Assembly: GCF_007860015.1 (NCBI RefSeq)
Contig: NZ_SJPS01000004.1
Location: 565,567-629,566 of the forward strand
Reading direction: 5' to 3'
Length of the DNA: 64,000 nt
Origin: Bythopirellula polymerisocia
Lineage (GTDB): Bacteria; Planctomycetota; Planctomycetia; Pirellulales; Lacipirellulaceae
The position numbers and the translations under genes were made by a program. Below are positions 43,201-51,844 of this stretch, one piece after another (the first letter of the stretch is position 1; each line of letters starts with the position of its first letter). The notes below the pieces were generated by a model. It was given only the letters and a program-made list of their open reading frames with translations, ran no database searches and had not been told where the DNA came from.

Positions 43201-43717
43201 CGAACCGGGTGGCCAACTGAATTACCGCTTCATCGCGCTCCAACAGCAACTGTCGCAGGCGGTCATCGAGTGTACGTAATCGCAGGAGATCAGCACTTGC
43301 CGCGTCGAGTTGTTCGAAGCGTGGATCAAGATGGGCCTCGACGGCGTGATTTCGCAACAGTGCGCCGCAAAAAGAGTGAATTGTGCTGATGCGGGCCGAG
43401 TCAAGAATTCGCAAGAGCCGCCGCCAGGCCTGCTGTTCCTCGGGATCACTTGCCTGGGAAAGTCGTTCGTAGCAACTTCGCCGAACCCTATCGCGCATTT
43501 CCCTTGCGGCAGCGTCGGTAAATGTGATCGCGACCAGCTCGTCGAGTTCCGCTGTCGGCTGCAGCTGACGCGGATCGAGATAGGAGAGAAAACGCTCCGT
43601 CAGCACAAACGTCTTACCACAACCGGCACCAGCAGCCAGCGCGACCGAACGCTCATGCGCGGCCAATGCCTCGGCTTGCTCGTCGGTGAACTTTGCGTGG
43701 GGCACGGTGACGGTCAT
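40211..43717 (-). CDS. addA: ATP-dependent nuclease/helicase AddA
   Basis: A 1168-residue AddA-type subunit of the recombinational DNA repair helicase-nuclease. UvrD-like motor: Walker A AAGAGCGKTFVLTERF near 27-42, motif II LLVDEFQDTDPVQ, motif III/IV GDAKQSIYRFRGAQP, motif V TIHNAKGLEFPVVV. C-terminal PD-(D/E)XK nuclease: EGIIDCLY and LLDYKTNN. It processes double-strand breaks with AddB. The addB gene is upstream at 44245; between them lie REP-like repeats and a truncated transposase, so the two may be split into separate transcripts. Confidence 0.92.
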   Translation of the reverse strand: MTVTVPHAKFTDEQAEALAAHERSVALAAGAGCGKTFVLTERFLSYLDPRQLQPTAELDELVAITFTDAAAREMRDRVRRSCYERLSQASDPEEQQAWRRLLRILDSARISTIHSFCGALLRNHAVEAHLDPRFEQLDAASADLLRLRTLDDRLRQLLLERDEAVIQLATRFGLEKLREYLLNLVGENLSEVYEGWHDSTPAKLIATWREYYHQETFPQAAREILASEPVQQLQTICVKGDFAADELHAHCGRILVLLQELPDSDDPVRLLEELIQLARVQGNAAKKKNWASEEDFNSFRDTCKKVRDDIIKKSILFKPWNEEQLQDTAQAGLELLKLSADVAHCYEQAKQDRNVLDYDDLMQKAHRMLTAPEYALQQRELAKSTKLLLVDEFQDTDPVQVAIVKALCGQQWAEQGLFVVGDAKQSIYRFRGAQPIVSQQLGESLPEGSRLSLTTNFRSQGAILDFVNALFFDAFEEAYKPLRPSRPQLTPTPSVEFLWAPTDAGHDDSIPAQLRGVQRERYREARFIARRLAEMIDSGQALVVQRENNKDSLRPVRQGDVAILLRALSDVQVYEEALREQGLDYYLAGGHAFYAQQEIFDILHLLRCVCSEADELSLAGAMRSPIFAVEDETLYWLATKCGSLHAGLTAKELPHEISLQEHAKVVHARTTLEVLRSRKDNLLVAELLGLAIELTGYDAVLRSEFLGERKLANLHKLVEQARTLDKLSPGDLAGFVTQLTQFVTRDPKEPAASTTAEGDVIRIMTIHNAKGLEFPVVVIPDLERQQRGGSSVPVFDLRLGPLVSSTDDSCVGRDLHQLAEQFEDNAERLRLLYVACTRAADYLFLSSSVKDLDKPKSDWLKFLAKRFDISTGNCLAELPADFGVPEIRVTNSEPTSGRKPASRARGADLIKLVDKTFKLAESGGGMIPPGVAPISVDLKARKSFSFSRLSGKLHKRLIQSQSLDDELELATPLLDPRGFGTLVHEVLEQITENRNSVSFSDVKDLCDFLAPNHLEFNAEEGASEAIELVSRFLQSPRYKSMTEARCLLREVEFLLPGQLLSDSLTGRYLEGIIDCLYQDNGGEWHLLDYKTNNVSAADVPAAARSYAIQMFVYGMACEKALGVQPVESTLYFLRPPAESQWRQSEANQADLIREVLQAVEALDSEVEG

Positions 43718-43739
43718 TGATTTCTATATCCCATATGTC

Positions 43740-43831
43740 TTTTGGCCGAAGGCCATATACACCGTAGCCTGGGGCATCGGCCCAGGAGAATGTTGTCACA
43801 ATACACCGTTTGGCCAACGGCCATATTCACT
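43740..43831. repeat. REP-like repeats, left side
   Basis: Two palindromic modules: TTTGGCCGAAGGCCAT then GTAGCCTGGGGCATCGGCCCAGG (43741-43786), and TTTGGCCAACGGCCATATTCA (43809-43829). Each recurs inverted on the right side at 44102-44190. They bracket a truncated Y1 transposase. Confidence 0.8.
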
Positions 43832-44065
43832 CTCTCTCTTAATCTGTTCCACGAACTTAACGGGTGAATGCATTTTTCCCATATCGAATAAGATGTGAAC
43901 ATGGTCAGCTACGCTTCCTACAACCACATAGGGCGAATCGAGTCTACGAACAGTTGTCGCGAGGTATCCGTGAACTGAGGAACGGATTCCCTCGTCCAAA
44001 AAGGTCTCGCGATTTTTCGTACTAAATATCAAATGGGCATAGAGTCTTGTGAAAGACTGTGGCAT
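43796..44065 (-). pseudogene. Truncated IS200/REP-associated tyrosine transposase
   Basis: An 89-codon reading frame matches the start of a Y1 HUH transposase: MPQSFTRLYAHLIFSTKNRE, then the HUH motif ADHVHILF, then HSPVKFVEQIKRES. After that the frame runs into repeat sequence and stops; the C-terminal catalytic Tyr helix is missing. It is probably inactive, though it could be acted on in trans. It lies inverted-repeat-bracketed within the addB-addA gap. ATG at 44065 chosen as the family start. Confidence 0.75.
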
Positions 44066-44101
44066 TTGGAATTCTCCGCAGCAGCGAAAAACTTGGGTAG
44101 C

Positions 44102-44190
44102 AGTGAATATGGCCGTTGGCCAAATCATGATTGTTAGATTAATTCCTGGGGCGATGCCCCAGGCTACGGTAATGAAGGCCTTCGGCCAAA
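44102..44190. repeat. REP-like repeats, right side
   Basis: AGTGAATATGGCCGTTGGCC at 44102-44121 is the inverse of the left inner repeat; CCTGGGGCGATGCCCCAGG with TACGG and GGCCTTCGGCC at 44145-44190 is the inverse of the left outer repeat, with slight changes. Each module is itself a hairpin. Confidence 0.8.
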
Positions 44191-44244
44191 TGTGGTTGAA
44201 TCCATAAAGTGGTCGGTTCTACAAATGTCCTCATCTTCTTCAAG

Positions 44245-47200
44245 TCATCCTTGCTCTCCTGGATTCCACACTTTTTCCAAACTACGGATCTGCGCTATGC
44301 GACAGATTTTGCTGAAATCGCATGTCTCCGTACATCTCTTGTCCTCGTTGTACACAGGGAAATCTCCGGCTCGTACGCCTTGCACTACTTCTTCAATCCG
44401 ACTGAAAATTGCGGATTGAAGTGCATCCCATCCCTCGGTGGCTTCCAAACCGGATTCTGTCGTTCTGTAGAGTTGCAACGCATCGCGAGCGCCGCCGAAT
44501 CCCTTTTTTTTGATATTCCAGTAGCCGGTGGCTAGTGGGACCGCCTGCTGGTCGGCCAACAAGAGTTTCTCTGCCGCTATTGCGTAGAGTGGCAACTGCA
44601 ACTGGCGCCCCGCTTCCATTTCCGCCGGTTTGAGAGTCACTCCCTGGCCCGACTTGTAGTCGATGATCGTGAACACGGTCACACCGCGGACCTGACCAAC
44701 GTCGATCCTGTCAATCTGTCCGGTGAGGCGAATCTGCTCGTTGCCCAGGTCCAGCGAAAAGGGGACGCTTTGTGAAAGGGGATCTCGAAACTCATCTCCT
44801 TTGTCGCGCCTGAGGGGGCCAAAGCTGACTTCGAAATGGGTTGGCCGCAATGGCTCGTCAAACGAGTGCCACTGCTTGCGATACTGCAATTCCTGCTCAG
44901 CGTATTGGGGGGCCCACGAGAGAACTACCCTCCGATCAAGTTCCCTCAAGGCATCGTTCAATCCACTGAGCGGGGTTTCAGCGATGAGCCGCTCCAGTGC
45001 AGCGGCAAAGCGAGTGACCAATTCCGCTTCGCTTAAGTCATCGTCTAAACCACCCGCCTGCTGGTGCACAGCTGCCAGTACTTGGTGCAATAAGCTGCCA
45101 CGCCGCAGATGATCACTTCTCAGTGTGATCTCTTCAAGGGGTTCGAGCCCTAAAAGCTTTCCAGCGAAAAATTGAAATGGGCAAGTCGCATACTTTTCGA
45201 GTGAGCTGGGGCTCCAGTTATATTCTTCATTGAAACGTTTGCCCAATGCGGCACGGACCGCCTCGCTGGCAAGCATCCCTTCGTAAGGGCCAAACGTATC
45301 GCGCTGACTCCGCGAGCCAACGCTGTGGACTCCTTGCAAAATCGCGGCACCTACGTTCTGCGAAACCAACCCCGCGAGCCATTTGGGTTCGCCATCCAGG
45401 GCTGCTTCAACTGCCCCGATCCGCCAGTCACTGCGGCTCACTGGGATTTGTCCTTTGTTGGCGAACATGCCCAAGGGCATTTCCATCTTGGGAATCGAAT
45501 TGTCCGAAAAGCAACGTTCCAACTCTGTCAGAAAAGGGCTGGGTGAAAGGGCTTGGCCCTTCTCGTCAAGTGCCGGGTAGCTGAGAGTGAGGCTCTCGCT
45601 AGAGCGCGTCACCATTTCGTAGAACAAGAGCATCGCGTCGCCGGCCTGTTCCTCAGAGGTAGGCGTTCTACTGTTCGTCTCGGCGGAGAAATGTCCCAAT
45701 TCCTGTTGGTTGTACAGTCGCGTGGCACTTTCAGCGTTTGAATAGGCCTGCTCGCTAAGCCCGGCCAAAAACAAGTGACGTACCGCGAGATTCCGTGCGT
45801 TGGCAGCCGAAAAAAATCGCACCCGTCCGGCTGCATCGTGTTTCGCTGGGAGAGGGACTTCGCTAGAAACCAATTCCACAAGGCGCATTACTTGAGCGCT
45901 GGTCAACTCTTCGCTAGCGACACCGAGTTGCTCGTCTCTACTGCTTGTTGTGATCAATGCGCGTCGCAGCTTGGGCCAATGAGGCTCCGCAATGCCGAAC
46001 GACTCAACCAACTGCTCCAGGTGGTCAATCCACTCCCTCAGGGGAGCCCTGAGGGGCAATATTGCTAGTTTCTGTTCCAAGGATTCTAGGATTGGCAATG
46101 CGACCTTCACATCTGGAGATAACTTCGACTTCAAGTCGTCGGCGCTGGCCCACAAGCGCACTTGGTCCAAGAGCAATGTACGCCCAGCGGGTAGTTGGGC
46201 GCGACGGATACAACGCTCAACAGGGAGTCGCCAATCGTTAGTTGATCCATCCGTGATCCAGCCAGTCGAGCGATTCCCCACCAGATCCAACAACAGATCA
46301 AAAGGCCAATCCTGCTCATGCAGGCGGAGCAATTTGACCAAGGATCGCACCTGAGGAGTGTCCTTGAGCTTCCTGTGATTCTCCAAATCGAACGGCAAAC
46401 CGAAGTCTTCGCACACTTGTGCTATTCGCGGGGCGACTTCGTCCAGATTGCGAAACACAACTGCGATCTCTTCAGGTTTCGCTTCGCTCGTGAAGAGCAG
46501 CATCTTGATCCGTCGGGCAATCTCTTGAATCTCGCCCTGAACGCTGTTGGCTGCCAGTATCGAAATGCCAGCCGCTTGGTTAGCGGTCGTTTGGTTATCC
46601 CGAAAGAGCTGACGCTCGAGGTGAGCAAGGGCAGGGGAGTCGAATCGACTCGGCCCCACGAACTCACTCTCAACGGCGGGCATCGATTGCAGTAATCGTG
46701 TTCGGGTGTCGTTCGTCCGACCGAAGAGGAGTCCCCGCCCCGACGTAGGAGAAGTTTCTCCGTCCTCGCCCAACAAGGAGATGAACAAGCGATCCGAGCG
46801 TTCTGCTAACAAACGCAAAATATCATGCTGTGCAGAGGTAAAATCCGTAAACCCATCCACCACGACCAGACCCCACTTCGTGTCGGTCTCGTTTTTCATT
46901 TCATCTCTAGCAGCCCAAAAACGTCCTTCTGCGTCATACAAATCTTGTGCAATGAGGAATTGCTGATAGGCAGAATAGATCGCACCGAGATCGCGGTCCC
47001 GGTCGGAGCGCGCACGTTGACGAAATTGCTCGGCCCAGATGTCACGCCGCTTGAGCTCGCCGATGAACTGGGCTACCTGTTGGATGAAGCCAGTTGTCTC
47101 GGCTGCAGCCGAGTAGTAGCCCAGCTTCTTCTTGGCAGCGAGGTCGGCTACCAACTGCTGCAGGATTCGTAGTTTGTCCCAAGTTCCAATCGGCCCGATA

Positions 47201-47457
47201 CGGCGGCCACTTTGAGCGATCACCTGCTCTGCAAACTTGGCAAAAGTGGCCACCTGAGGATTCAGCAGGGCCGAAACTGTGGTCGAAGCAATTTGGTCGC
47301 GAACCTGCTCCAGGGTCGCATGACTGGGGCCGATCCAGATCGCTCCCGGCTGGCGACATTCGCGACGCCATTCGTCGAGAAAGCGCACGTATTGCCGTAC
47401 CAAAAGGGTGGTTTTTCCCCCTTGTGCGGGCCCAAGGACTAGCTTGACGTTGCTCAT
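44245..47457 (-). CDS. addB: ATP-dependent nuclease AddB-like subunit
   Basis: A 1070-residue AddB-type protein that pairs with AddA. N-terminal Walker A-like GPAQGGKTTLL (residues 9-19), and C-terminal PD-(D/E)XK nuclease with LTGQIDRIDVG and FTIIDYKSGQG. Iron-sulphur ligands: Cys in YATCPFQFFAGKLL and the CTETCDFSKIC cluster near the C terminus, as in AddB 4Fe-4S nuclease domains. Its order (addB then addA) matches AddAB operons. The stop is followed by the REP-bracketed transposase. Confidence 0.9.
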   Translation of the reverse strand: MSNVKLVLGPAQGGKTTLLVRQYVRFLDEWRRECRQPGAIWIGPSHATLEQVRDQIASTTVSALLNPQVATFAKFAEQVIAQSGRRIGPIGTWDKLRILQQLVADLAAKKKLGYYSAAAETTGFIQQVAQFIGELKRRDIWAEQFRQRARSDRDRDLGAIYSAYQQFLIAQDLYDAEGRFWAARDEMKNETDTKWGLVVVDGFTDFTSAQHDILRLLAERSDRLFISLLGEDGETSPTSGRGLLFGRTNDTRTRLLQSMPAVESEFVGPSRFDSPALAHLERQLFRDNQTTANQAAGISILAANSVQGEIQEIARRIKMLLFTSEAKPEEIAVVFRNLDEVAPRIAQVCEDFGLPFDLENHRKLKDTPQVRSLVKLLRLHEQDWPFDLLLDLVGNRSTGWITDGSTNDWRLPVERCIRRAQLPAGRTLLLDQVRLWASADDLKSKLSPDVKVALPILESLEQKLAILPLRAPLREWIDHLEQLVESFGIAEPHWPKLRRALITTSSRDEQLGVASEELTSAQVMRLVELVSSEVPLPAKHDAAGRVRFFSAANARNLAVRHLFLAGLSEQAYSNAESATRLYNQQELGHFSAETNSRTPTSEEQAGDAMLLFYEMVTRSSESLTLSYPALDEKGQALSPSPFLTELERCFSDNSIPKMEMPLGMFANKGQIPVSRSDWRIGAVEAALDGEPKWLAGLVSQNVGAAILQGVHSVGSRSQRDTFGPYEGMLASEAVRAALGKRFNEEYNWSPSSLEKYATCPFQFFAGKLLGLEPLEEITLRSDHLRRGSLLHQVLAAVHQQAGGLDDDLSEAELVTRFAAALERLIAETPLSGLNDALRELDRRVVLSWAPQYAEQELQYRKQWHSFDEPLRPTHFEVSFGPLRRDKGDEFRDPLSQSVPFSLDLGNEQIRLTGQIDRIDVGQVRGVTVFTIIDYKSGQGVTLKPAEMEAGRQLQLPLYAIAAEKLLLADQQAVPLATGYWNIKKKGFGGARDALQLYRTTESGLEATEGWDALQSAIFSRIEEVVQGVRAGDFPVYNEDKRCTETCDFSKICRIAQIRSLEKVWNPGEQG

Positions 47458-47475
47458 GCGACTTCTTGGCCGTCC

Positions 47476-47536
47476 CGTAGCGGAGGCTTCCAGCCACCGT
47501 CCTCATGAATTGGCGGCTGGAAGCCGCACCGCTACG
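47476..47536. repeat. REP-like inverted repeat
   Basis: CGTAGCGGAGGCTTCCAGCC and GGCTGGAAGCCGCACCGCTA are inverted copies with small differences around a spacer that begins ACCGTCCTC. It lies just upstream of addB and of the DUF1559 promoter region. Confidence 0.6.
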
Positions 47537-47582
47537 ATACCCACATTTCCCCAAAATCACCGGTGAATGAAAACGGAACTAA

Positions 47583-47612
47583 TTGACAGCATAAGTGTAA
47601 ATAGCGTAAACT
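47583..47612 (+). promoter_or_regulatory. Candidate sigma-70-like promoter
   Basis: TTGACA at 47583-47588 and TAAACT at 47607-47612 are 18 bp apart, ahead of the 5-prime leader of the DUF1559 gene; a start near 47619 would begin just before its first stem. Confidence 0.5.
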
Positions 47613-47618
47613 ATTAGG

Positions 47619-47832
47619 GTATCGAAGTCCCAGGGCAGATGGGAGGCACCTCGCTTGGTTTTCGATGACATTGTTGTTTCTCTTGATGTCATAAGTTTCA
47701 AGCCAGGTTCTTTCTTGTCTTATCGAGGCGGATAGCCCATCGGCTCGGGATCGCCCACTTTATTTTTCGTGGGCCATTGATTCGGGTGTTTTATTTTTTT
47801 CTTTTTTCTCATTCCTTTTTTTAGGAGGCATC
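47619..47832 (+). ncRNA. Candidate structured 5-prime leader
   Basis: About 210 nt between the promoter and the DUF1559 ATG contain several paired elements: ATCGAA (47621-47626) with TTCGAT (47661-47666), ATGACAT (47665-47671) with ATGTCAT (47686-47692), the AGCCCATCGGCT region near 47735, and GCCCAC (47753-47758) with GTGGGC (47769-47774), then a U-rich run before AGGAGG. Stems one and two share bases, so they could be alternative. No known riboswitch consensus was recognised. Confidence 0.45.
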
Positions 47833-47835
47833 ATG

Positions 47836-49134
47836 ATGGATGCGAAATGTAAGAGACGAGGCTTTACGCTCGTCGAGTTGCTGGTGGTGATTGCCATCAT
47901 CGGCGTTTTGGTAGCACTGTTGCTGCCTGCGGTTCAGGCAGCCCGCGAAGCGGCACGGCGGAATTCGTGTCTCAACAACATCAAGCAGCTCTCGCTGGCA
48001 ATCCACAACTATGCGGATAAGAAGAGCGAAGAGTTCCCCTTGGCTTCGACTGCTTTCTTCCGCAGCAATACGATCACTGCCCCCAAGGCTGGTACGACGC
48101 AGGACCACTACAGTTGGTTATTTCAGATCTTGCCAGACATGGAACAAAACACCCTCTACACTCGGGTTCGCGAAGCGACACTTCCTACGGGTCCGACATT
48201 GGGAATTCCAGTCACTGGTGCGAAAGGTTCGGCCCAACTCAAGGCAGGCCCCTTCGGTACTAACGAGGCTCAAAGTGTGAATGTTTTGGGTAGGGCGCCC
48301 ACTGCAGGCGAATCGGCTTATGCTTATCAACAGAAGATCGAAGCTATGATGTGCCCGAGCTATCCTGGCAGCGATGAAGCCAAGACTGGTACTTATACTG
48401 GTATGAATAAGGTAGCTGTCGGTACATACGTCGCTATTCCTTCGACTCATTACAACACAGATGGAACTGGCCAGGCTATGGACACTGGTGGCGCCACAGG
48501 AACGTTGTTTGACAGTATGTCGGGTGCTAACAAGTTTAAGCAGTTGGCCGGCAATGGTGTCCTGGCTTTTGCCCAGAACACAATCACCACGGCTCCCGAG
48601 AGTAATGCTGTCAGTATCTATGAAGTGAGAAGGCGTCCCAAGGGGGTGACCTTTGCGGGCATTCGCGATGGTACGGCCAACACGATCTTGTTTGCAGAGT
48701 CTCGTGAAGAGAATTATGCATCCTGGATCAGTGGCTTGTCGGCGTATGTAGTTGCTGTAGATCCCGGCACCAATCAGCAGATCCAGAAGATCCAACCGAC
48801 CGCTGGGTCCAATACGCCAGCTCAGTTGGGATGGCCTGTAGGCACCACTGGTCGCACTGCCTTGAATGTTGGCACTAGCGTCAAGAGTAAGGGTGGTATT
48901 GCTGCCACCGGTACTAATGCTCCTCAAGAGGCGGGCGATGTCTACTTCAAGACTAATTATCCCCACAATCGAGGTGTCGCCTACCGGATTTTTGGCCCTA
49001 GTAGCGGTCATCCTGGCACGGTGCAGCATGCCTATGCCGATGCCCATGGCAAGAGTATCAACGAAGACGTTGATGCGAATGTCTATGTGCGTTTGGTTAC
49101 TCGGGCTGGTGGCGAAGTCGTGGAACTGCCGTAG
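47836..49134 (+). CDS. DUF1559 pseudopilin-type protein
   Basis: A 432-residue DUF1559 protein. N-terminal type IV prepilin motif after a short basic leader ([20 protein letters not shown]), then [18 protein letters not shown], with the long Gly/Thr-rich DUF1559 body and a C-terminal [16 protein letters not shown] strand set. The family is multiplied in planctomycetes and may form secreted fibres; role undefined. AGGAGG at 47823-47828 favours the second ATG (47836, seven-base spacing). It has a promoter, a long leader and its own terminator. Confidence 0.88.
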   Translation: MDAKCKRRGFTLVELLVVIAIIGVLVALLLPAVQAAREAARRNSCLNNIKQLSLAIHNYADKKSEEFPLASTAFFRSNTITAPKAGTTQDHYSWLFQILPDMEQNTLYTRVREATLPTGPTLGIPVTGAKGSAQLKAGPFGTNEAQSVNVLGRAPTAGESAYAYQQKIEAMMCPSYPGSDEAKTGTYTGMNKVAVGTYVAIPSTHYNTDGTGQAMDTGGATGTLFDSMSGANKFKQLAGNGVLAFAQNTITTAPESNAVSIYEVRRRPKGVTFAGIRDGTANTILFAESREENYASWISGLSAYVVAVDPGTNQQIQKIQPTAGSNTPAQLGWPVGTTGRTALNVGTSVKSKGGIAATGTNAPQEAGDVYFKTNYPHNRGVAYRIFGPSSGHPGTVQHAYADAHGKSINEDVDANVYVRLVTRAGGEVVELP

Positions 49135-49160
49135 GGCTTACCACTTTCGTTGATTTTTAC

Positions 49161-49200
49161 AACGCCATGGTGCGAACCTTTCGCACCATGGCGTTTTTCT
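49161..49200 (+). terminator. Strong intrinsic terminator
   Basis: Perfect 15-bp stem AACGCCATGGTGCGA (49161-49175) with complement at 49181-49195, five-base loop, then TTTTTC. It ends the DUF1559 gene. Confidence 0.9.
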
Positions 49201-49268
49201 TGATTTCCCGCCAACGCCCAAGGATGGCAATCCCTGTGCGTTCGGTTTGAGAGTACAAGCAGCGACCC

Positions 49269-49604
49269 ATGGCAACACTCCCCCCTGAGATCTCCTGTGC
49301 AGAACTTCAGTCGCTCCGAGAGTCGGGCTCTGATCATCTGCTGGTCGATTGCCGCGAGGCCGATGAGCACGCTCTCGTCGCACTCCCCGGGGCGACGCTC
49401 TTGCCCATGAGTCAATTGGTCGAACGCGTCAGCGAAATCGAAGGCCACAAGCAATCCCACTTGGTTGTTTACTGTCACCTGGGAGTCCGCAGCCAGCGGG
49501 TGTCCCAATTCTTGCGCGAGCAAGGATTTACAAAGGTGCAGTCGCTCGCAGGAGGCATCGACGGGTGGGCCGAAGCGATCGATCCCCAAATGGTTCGATA
49601 CTAA
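49269..49604 (+). CDS. Rhodanese-domain protein
   Basis: A 111-residue single rhodanese domain: LVDCREADEHALVALPGA, VVYCHLGVRSQ with the active-site Cys in the CHLGVRS loop, and LAGGIDGWAE. Likely a thiosulphate or polysulphide sulphurtransferase in the cytoplasm. No operon partner. Confidence 0.88.
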   Translation: MATLPPEISCAELQSLRESGSDHLLVDCREADEHALVALPGATLLPMSQLVERVSEIEGHKQSHLVVYCHLGVRSQRVSQFLREQGFTKVQSLAGGIDGWAEAIDPQMVRY

Positions 49605-49712
49605 GATATTGTTTGAACATGAGCTAACAGAGATAACAGAGATTGGATATGTTTTTCTAGTATTGGTTGCTTATGCTCTTCAAAAATCATTTTATAAGTT
49701 TGCTGCACCCCA

Positions 49713-50945
49713 ATGTCTCGTCCCTCCAGTCAACGTGATTTTGCCTTGCAAATTGTCGAGCGGCTCCACCAAGCTGGGTACGAGGCGATGTGGGCCGGGG
49801 GGTGTGTGCGGGACCAATTGCTGGGGCTTGTGCCAAAAGACTACGACATTGCCACCAACGCGCGGCCCGCAGAGATTCAGGCTCTCTTTGGCAAGCGTAA
49901 GACCCTGGCCATTGGGGCGGCGTTTGGAGTGATCGGCATTCTCGCAGGTCGTGGCCGCGAACCGGTGGAGGTGGCTACTTTTCGCTCTGATGGGGCTTAT
50001 CTTGATGGTCGTCACCCCCAGTCGGTTGTTTTCACGACGGCCGAACAGGATGCCCAGCGCCGCGATTTTACCATCAACGGATTGTTCTACGATCCGCTTG
50101 CTGACGAGGTAATTGACTACGTCAACGGGCAGGCTGACCTAGCCGCGGGTATCATCCGCGCAATTGGCAATCCACGTGACCGGTTTGCCGAAGACAAGTT
50201 ACGGATGCTGCGTGCCGTGCGATTTGCAACGACATTCAACTTTGAGATCGAAGTAGAAACACTCGCCGCAATTCGGCAAATGGCAGCTGAGGTGACCGTG
50301 GTGAGTGCCGAACGAATCGGTGCAGAGCTAGAGAGGATTCTCATCCATCCCCGCCGGAGTGTGGGGGTCCAACTTTTAGAGCAGAGCGGCCTTTTGCGAC
50401 CCTTATTACCTGAGTTAACAAGTTATGGGGAGGATAACCCTCACGCGTGGCATGAGATCCTTGATGTGCTTGACAGGCTCGATACGGAAAACCTCTCAAC
50501 AGCTCTCGCAGCATTGCTTCACAAGGTGTGTAATCCCCATCAGGTGGCCGCTTGTGCCCGAAGATTTCGCTGGACGAACAAACAGATAGAACTGTCGGTC
50601 TGGTTAGTGAGAACACTGGAAATGGTTAGCGAAGCAGTTTCCCTTCCCTGGCCACAATTGCAGCGCGTACTGGTTCATGAGGGGGCAAATGAATTAATCA
50701 GGTTGGGAACAGCCGTCTTCGGTGCGAAGGACGCTGGGGTTCAACACTGTATTGCAAAACTAGCATTGCCTGAGAGTCAACTCAATCCACCCCCACTACT
50801 GAATGGCGACGATCTTGTAAGCCATGGCCTGGAGCCAGGCCCTCATTTTGCCTCTCTACTGACAGCAGTCCGCGATGCCCAGTTAGAAAGCCGCATTACA
50901 AATGTTGATCAGGCGTGGGCACTAATCCAGAAACTCAAGCCCTGA
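49713..50945 (+). CDS. CCA tRNA nucleotidyltransferase / poly(A) polymerase family
   Basis: A 410-residue class II nucleotidyltransferase. Seen: GGCVRDQLLGLVPKDYDIA (GG and DxD metal site), RRDFTINGLFYDP, RFAEDKLRMLRAVRF, and a C-terminal helical domain. It adds CCA to tRNA 3-prime ends or polyadenylates RNA; the two activities cannot be told apart here by eye. The lack of encoded CCA on the tRNA-Leu of this window fits a need for CCA addition. Confidence 0.88.
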   Translation: MSRPSSQRDFALQIVERLHQAGYEAMWAGGCVRDQLLGLVPKDYDIATNARPAEIQALFGKRKTLAIGAAFGVIGILAGRGREPVEVATFRSDGAYLDGRHPQSVVFTTAEQDAQRRDFTINGLFYDPLADEVIDYVNGQADLAAGIIRAIGNPRDRFAEDKLRMLRAVRFATTFNFEIEVETLAAIRQMAAEVTVVSAERIGAELERILIHPRRSVGVQLLEQSGLLRPLLPELTSYGEDNPHAWHEILDVLDRLDTENLSTALAALLHKVCNPHQVAACARRFRWTNKQIELSVWLVRTLEMVSEAVSLPWPQLQRVLVHEGANELIRLGTAVFGAKDAGVQHCIAKLALPESQLNPPPLLNGDDLVSHGLEPGPHFASLLTAVRDAQLESRITNVDQAWALIQKLKP

Positions 50946-50957
50946 CCGCTTTTGTTA

Positions 50958-51006
50958 GCCGCGACGCGCCGACGAGTCCTGCTCGTCCAAGCGGAGCGCG
51001 TCGGCC
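50958..51006. repeat. REP-like hairpin (possible terminator)
   Basis: Two stems: GACGAG (50971-50976) with CTCGTC (50982-50987), and outer CGACGCGC (50962-50969) with GCGCGTCG (50996-51003). It lies between the tRNA nucleotidyltransferase gene and the DUF1080 gene. No long T-run follows. Confidence 0.5.
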
Positions 51007-51112
51007 AAGCCAACGCGTTTATCTCCTTACGCAGGGAAGTGAGACCTGCTAAAATCGCAGAAATTCCGCTTCTCACTTCGTCCACTTTATTGATTGTAAT
51101 TGGGGTATTATC

Positions 51113-51844
51113 ATGTCGTTCCCACGATACCATTGGCATCAACATGCCGTTCTGGCCGTCACCTTGCTCGTCCTGGCGAATTCACCAGCCTTGGCTGCGG
51201 ATAACCAACTTACCCCTGCCGAGGAAGCAGCCGGTTGGCAACTCTTGTTCGATGGTGAGAGCCTTGCAAACTGGAAGAACAATAATGGAGCGCCGATCGC
51301 GGACGGTGCAGTTCAAGATGGCACAATCAATACCCATAGTATTGGTGGCTACATTTTGGTCTACGATCAAGAGTTCAGCGACTTTGAAGTTTCTTGTGAC
51401 GTCAAAATGCCTCCGGGTGAGTGCAACTCTGGACTGTTTGTACGAATCGAAGATTTGGCCGACCCTGTTTTCACTGGCCTGGAAGTGCAAGTATTCTCTC
51501 CTCCTGGATTGGGTTTGCATGATTTTGGAGCGATTTACGATCTGGTCCCACCCGCGACTATCGCCACTCGCGAACCCGGCGAGTGGAATAATCTGCTGGT
51601 TCGTTGTGAAGGTCCCATGATTTCTGTTTCTGTAAACGGCCAACTTGTAAACGAATTAAATTGCGACGAACTCGACCAACCGGGCCTGCGAGCTGATGGG
51701 TCCGAGCATAAGTTTCGACGTGCCATTAAGGATTTTGCTCGGAGTGGGTACTTCGGACTACAAGACCACGAGAGCGACGTGTGGTTCAAGAATATCAAAT
51801 TACGGGAACTCCAAGCCGATGAGCAAGACAAATCCAACGAATGA
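51113..51844 (+). CDS. DUF1080 exported protein (3-keto-disaccharide hydrolase type)
   Basis: A 243-residue protein with a signal peptide (about 10-28, ending LALAA) and a jelly-roll DUF1080 domain: GWQLLFDGESLANWKNN, EFSDFEVSCDVKMPPGECNSGLFVRI, ELNCDELDQPG. Many members act as 3-keto-disaccharide hydrolases or bind glycans; planctomycetes have many. It overlaps the galactokinase start by 26 bp, so the pair is translationally coupled. Confidence 0.85.
   Translation: MSFPRYHWHQHAVLAVTLLVLANSPALAADNQLTPAEEAAGWQLLFDGESLANWKNNNGAPIADGAVQDGTINTHSIGGYILVYDQEFSDFEVSCDVKMPPGECNSGLFVRIEDLADPVFTGLEVQVFSPPGLGLHDFGAIYDLVPPATIATREPGEWNNLLVRCEGPMISVSVNGQLVNELNCDELDQPGLRADGSEHKFRRAIKDFARSGYFGLQDHESDVWFKNIKLRELQADEQDKSNE

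Noticed and set aside
43796..44128. Complete IS200/IS605 element
   Set aside because: Transposase lacks its catalytic Tyr and C terminus, and no TnpB is present.
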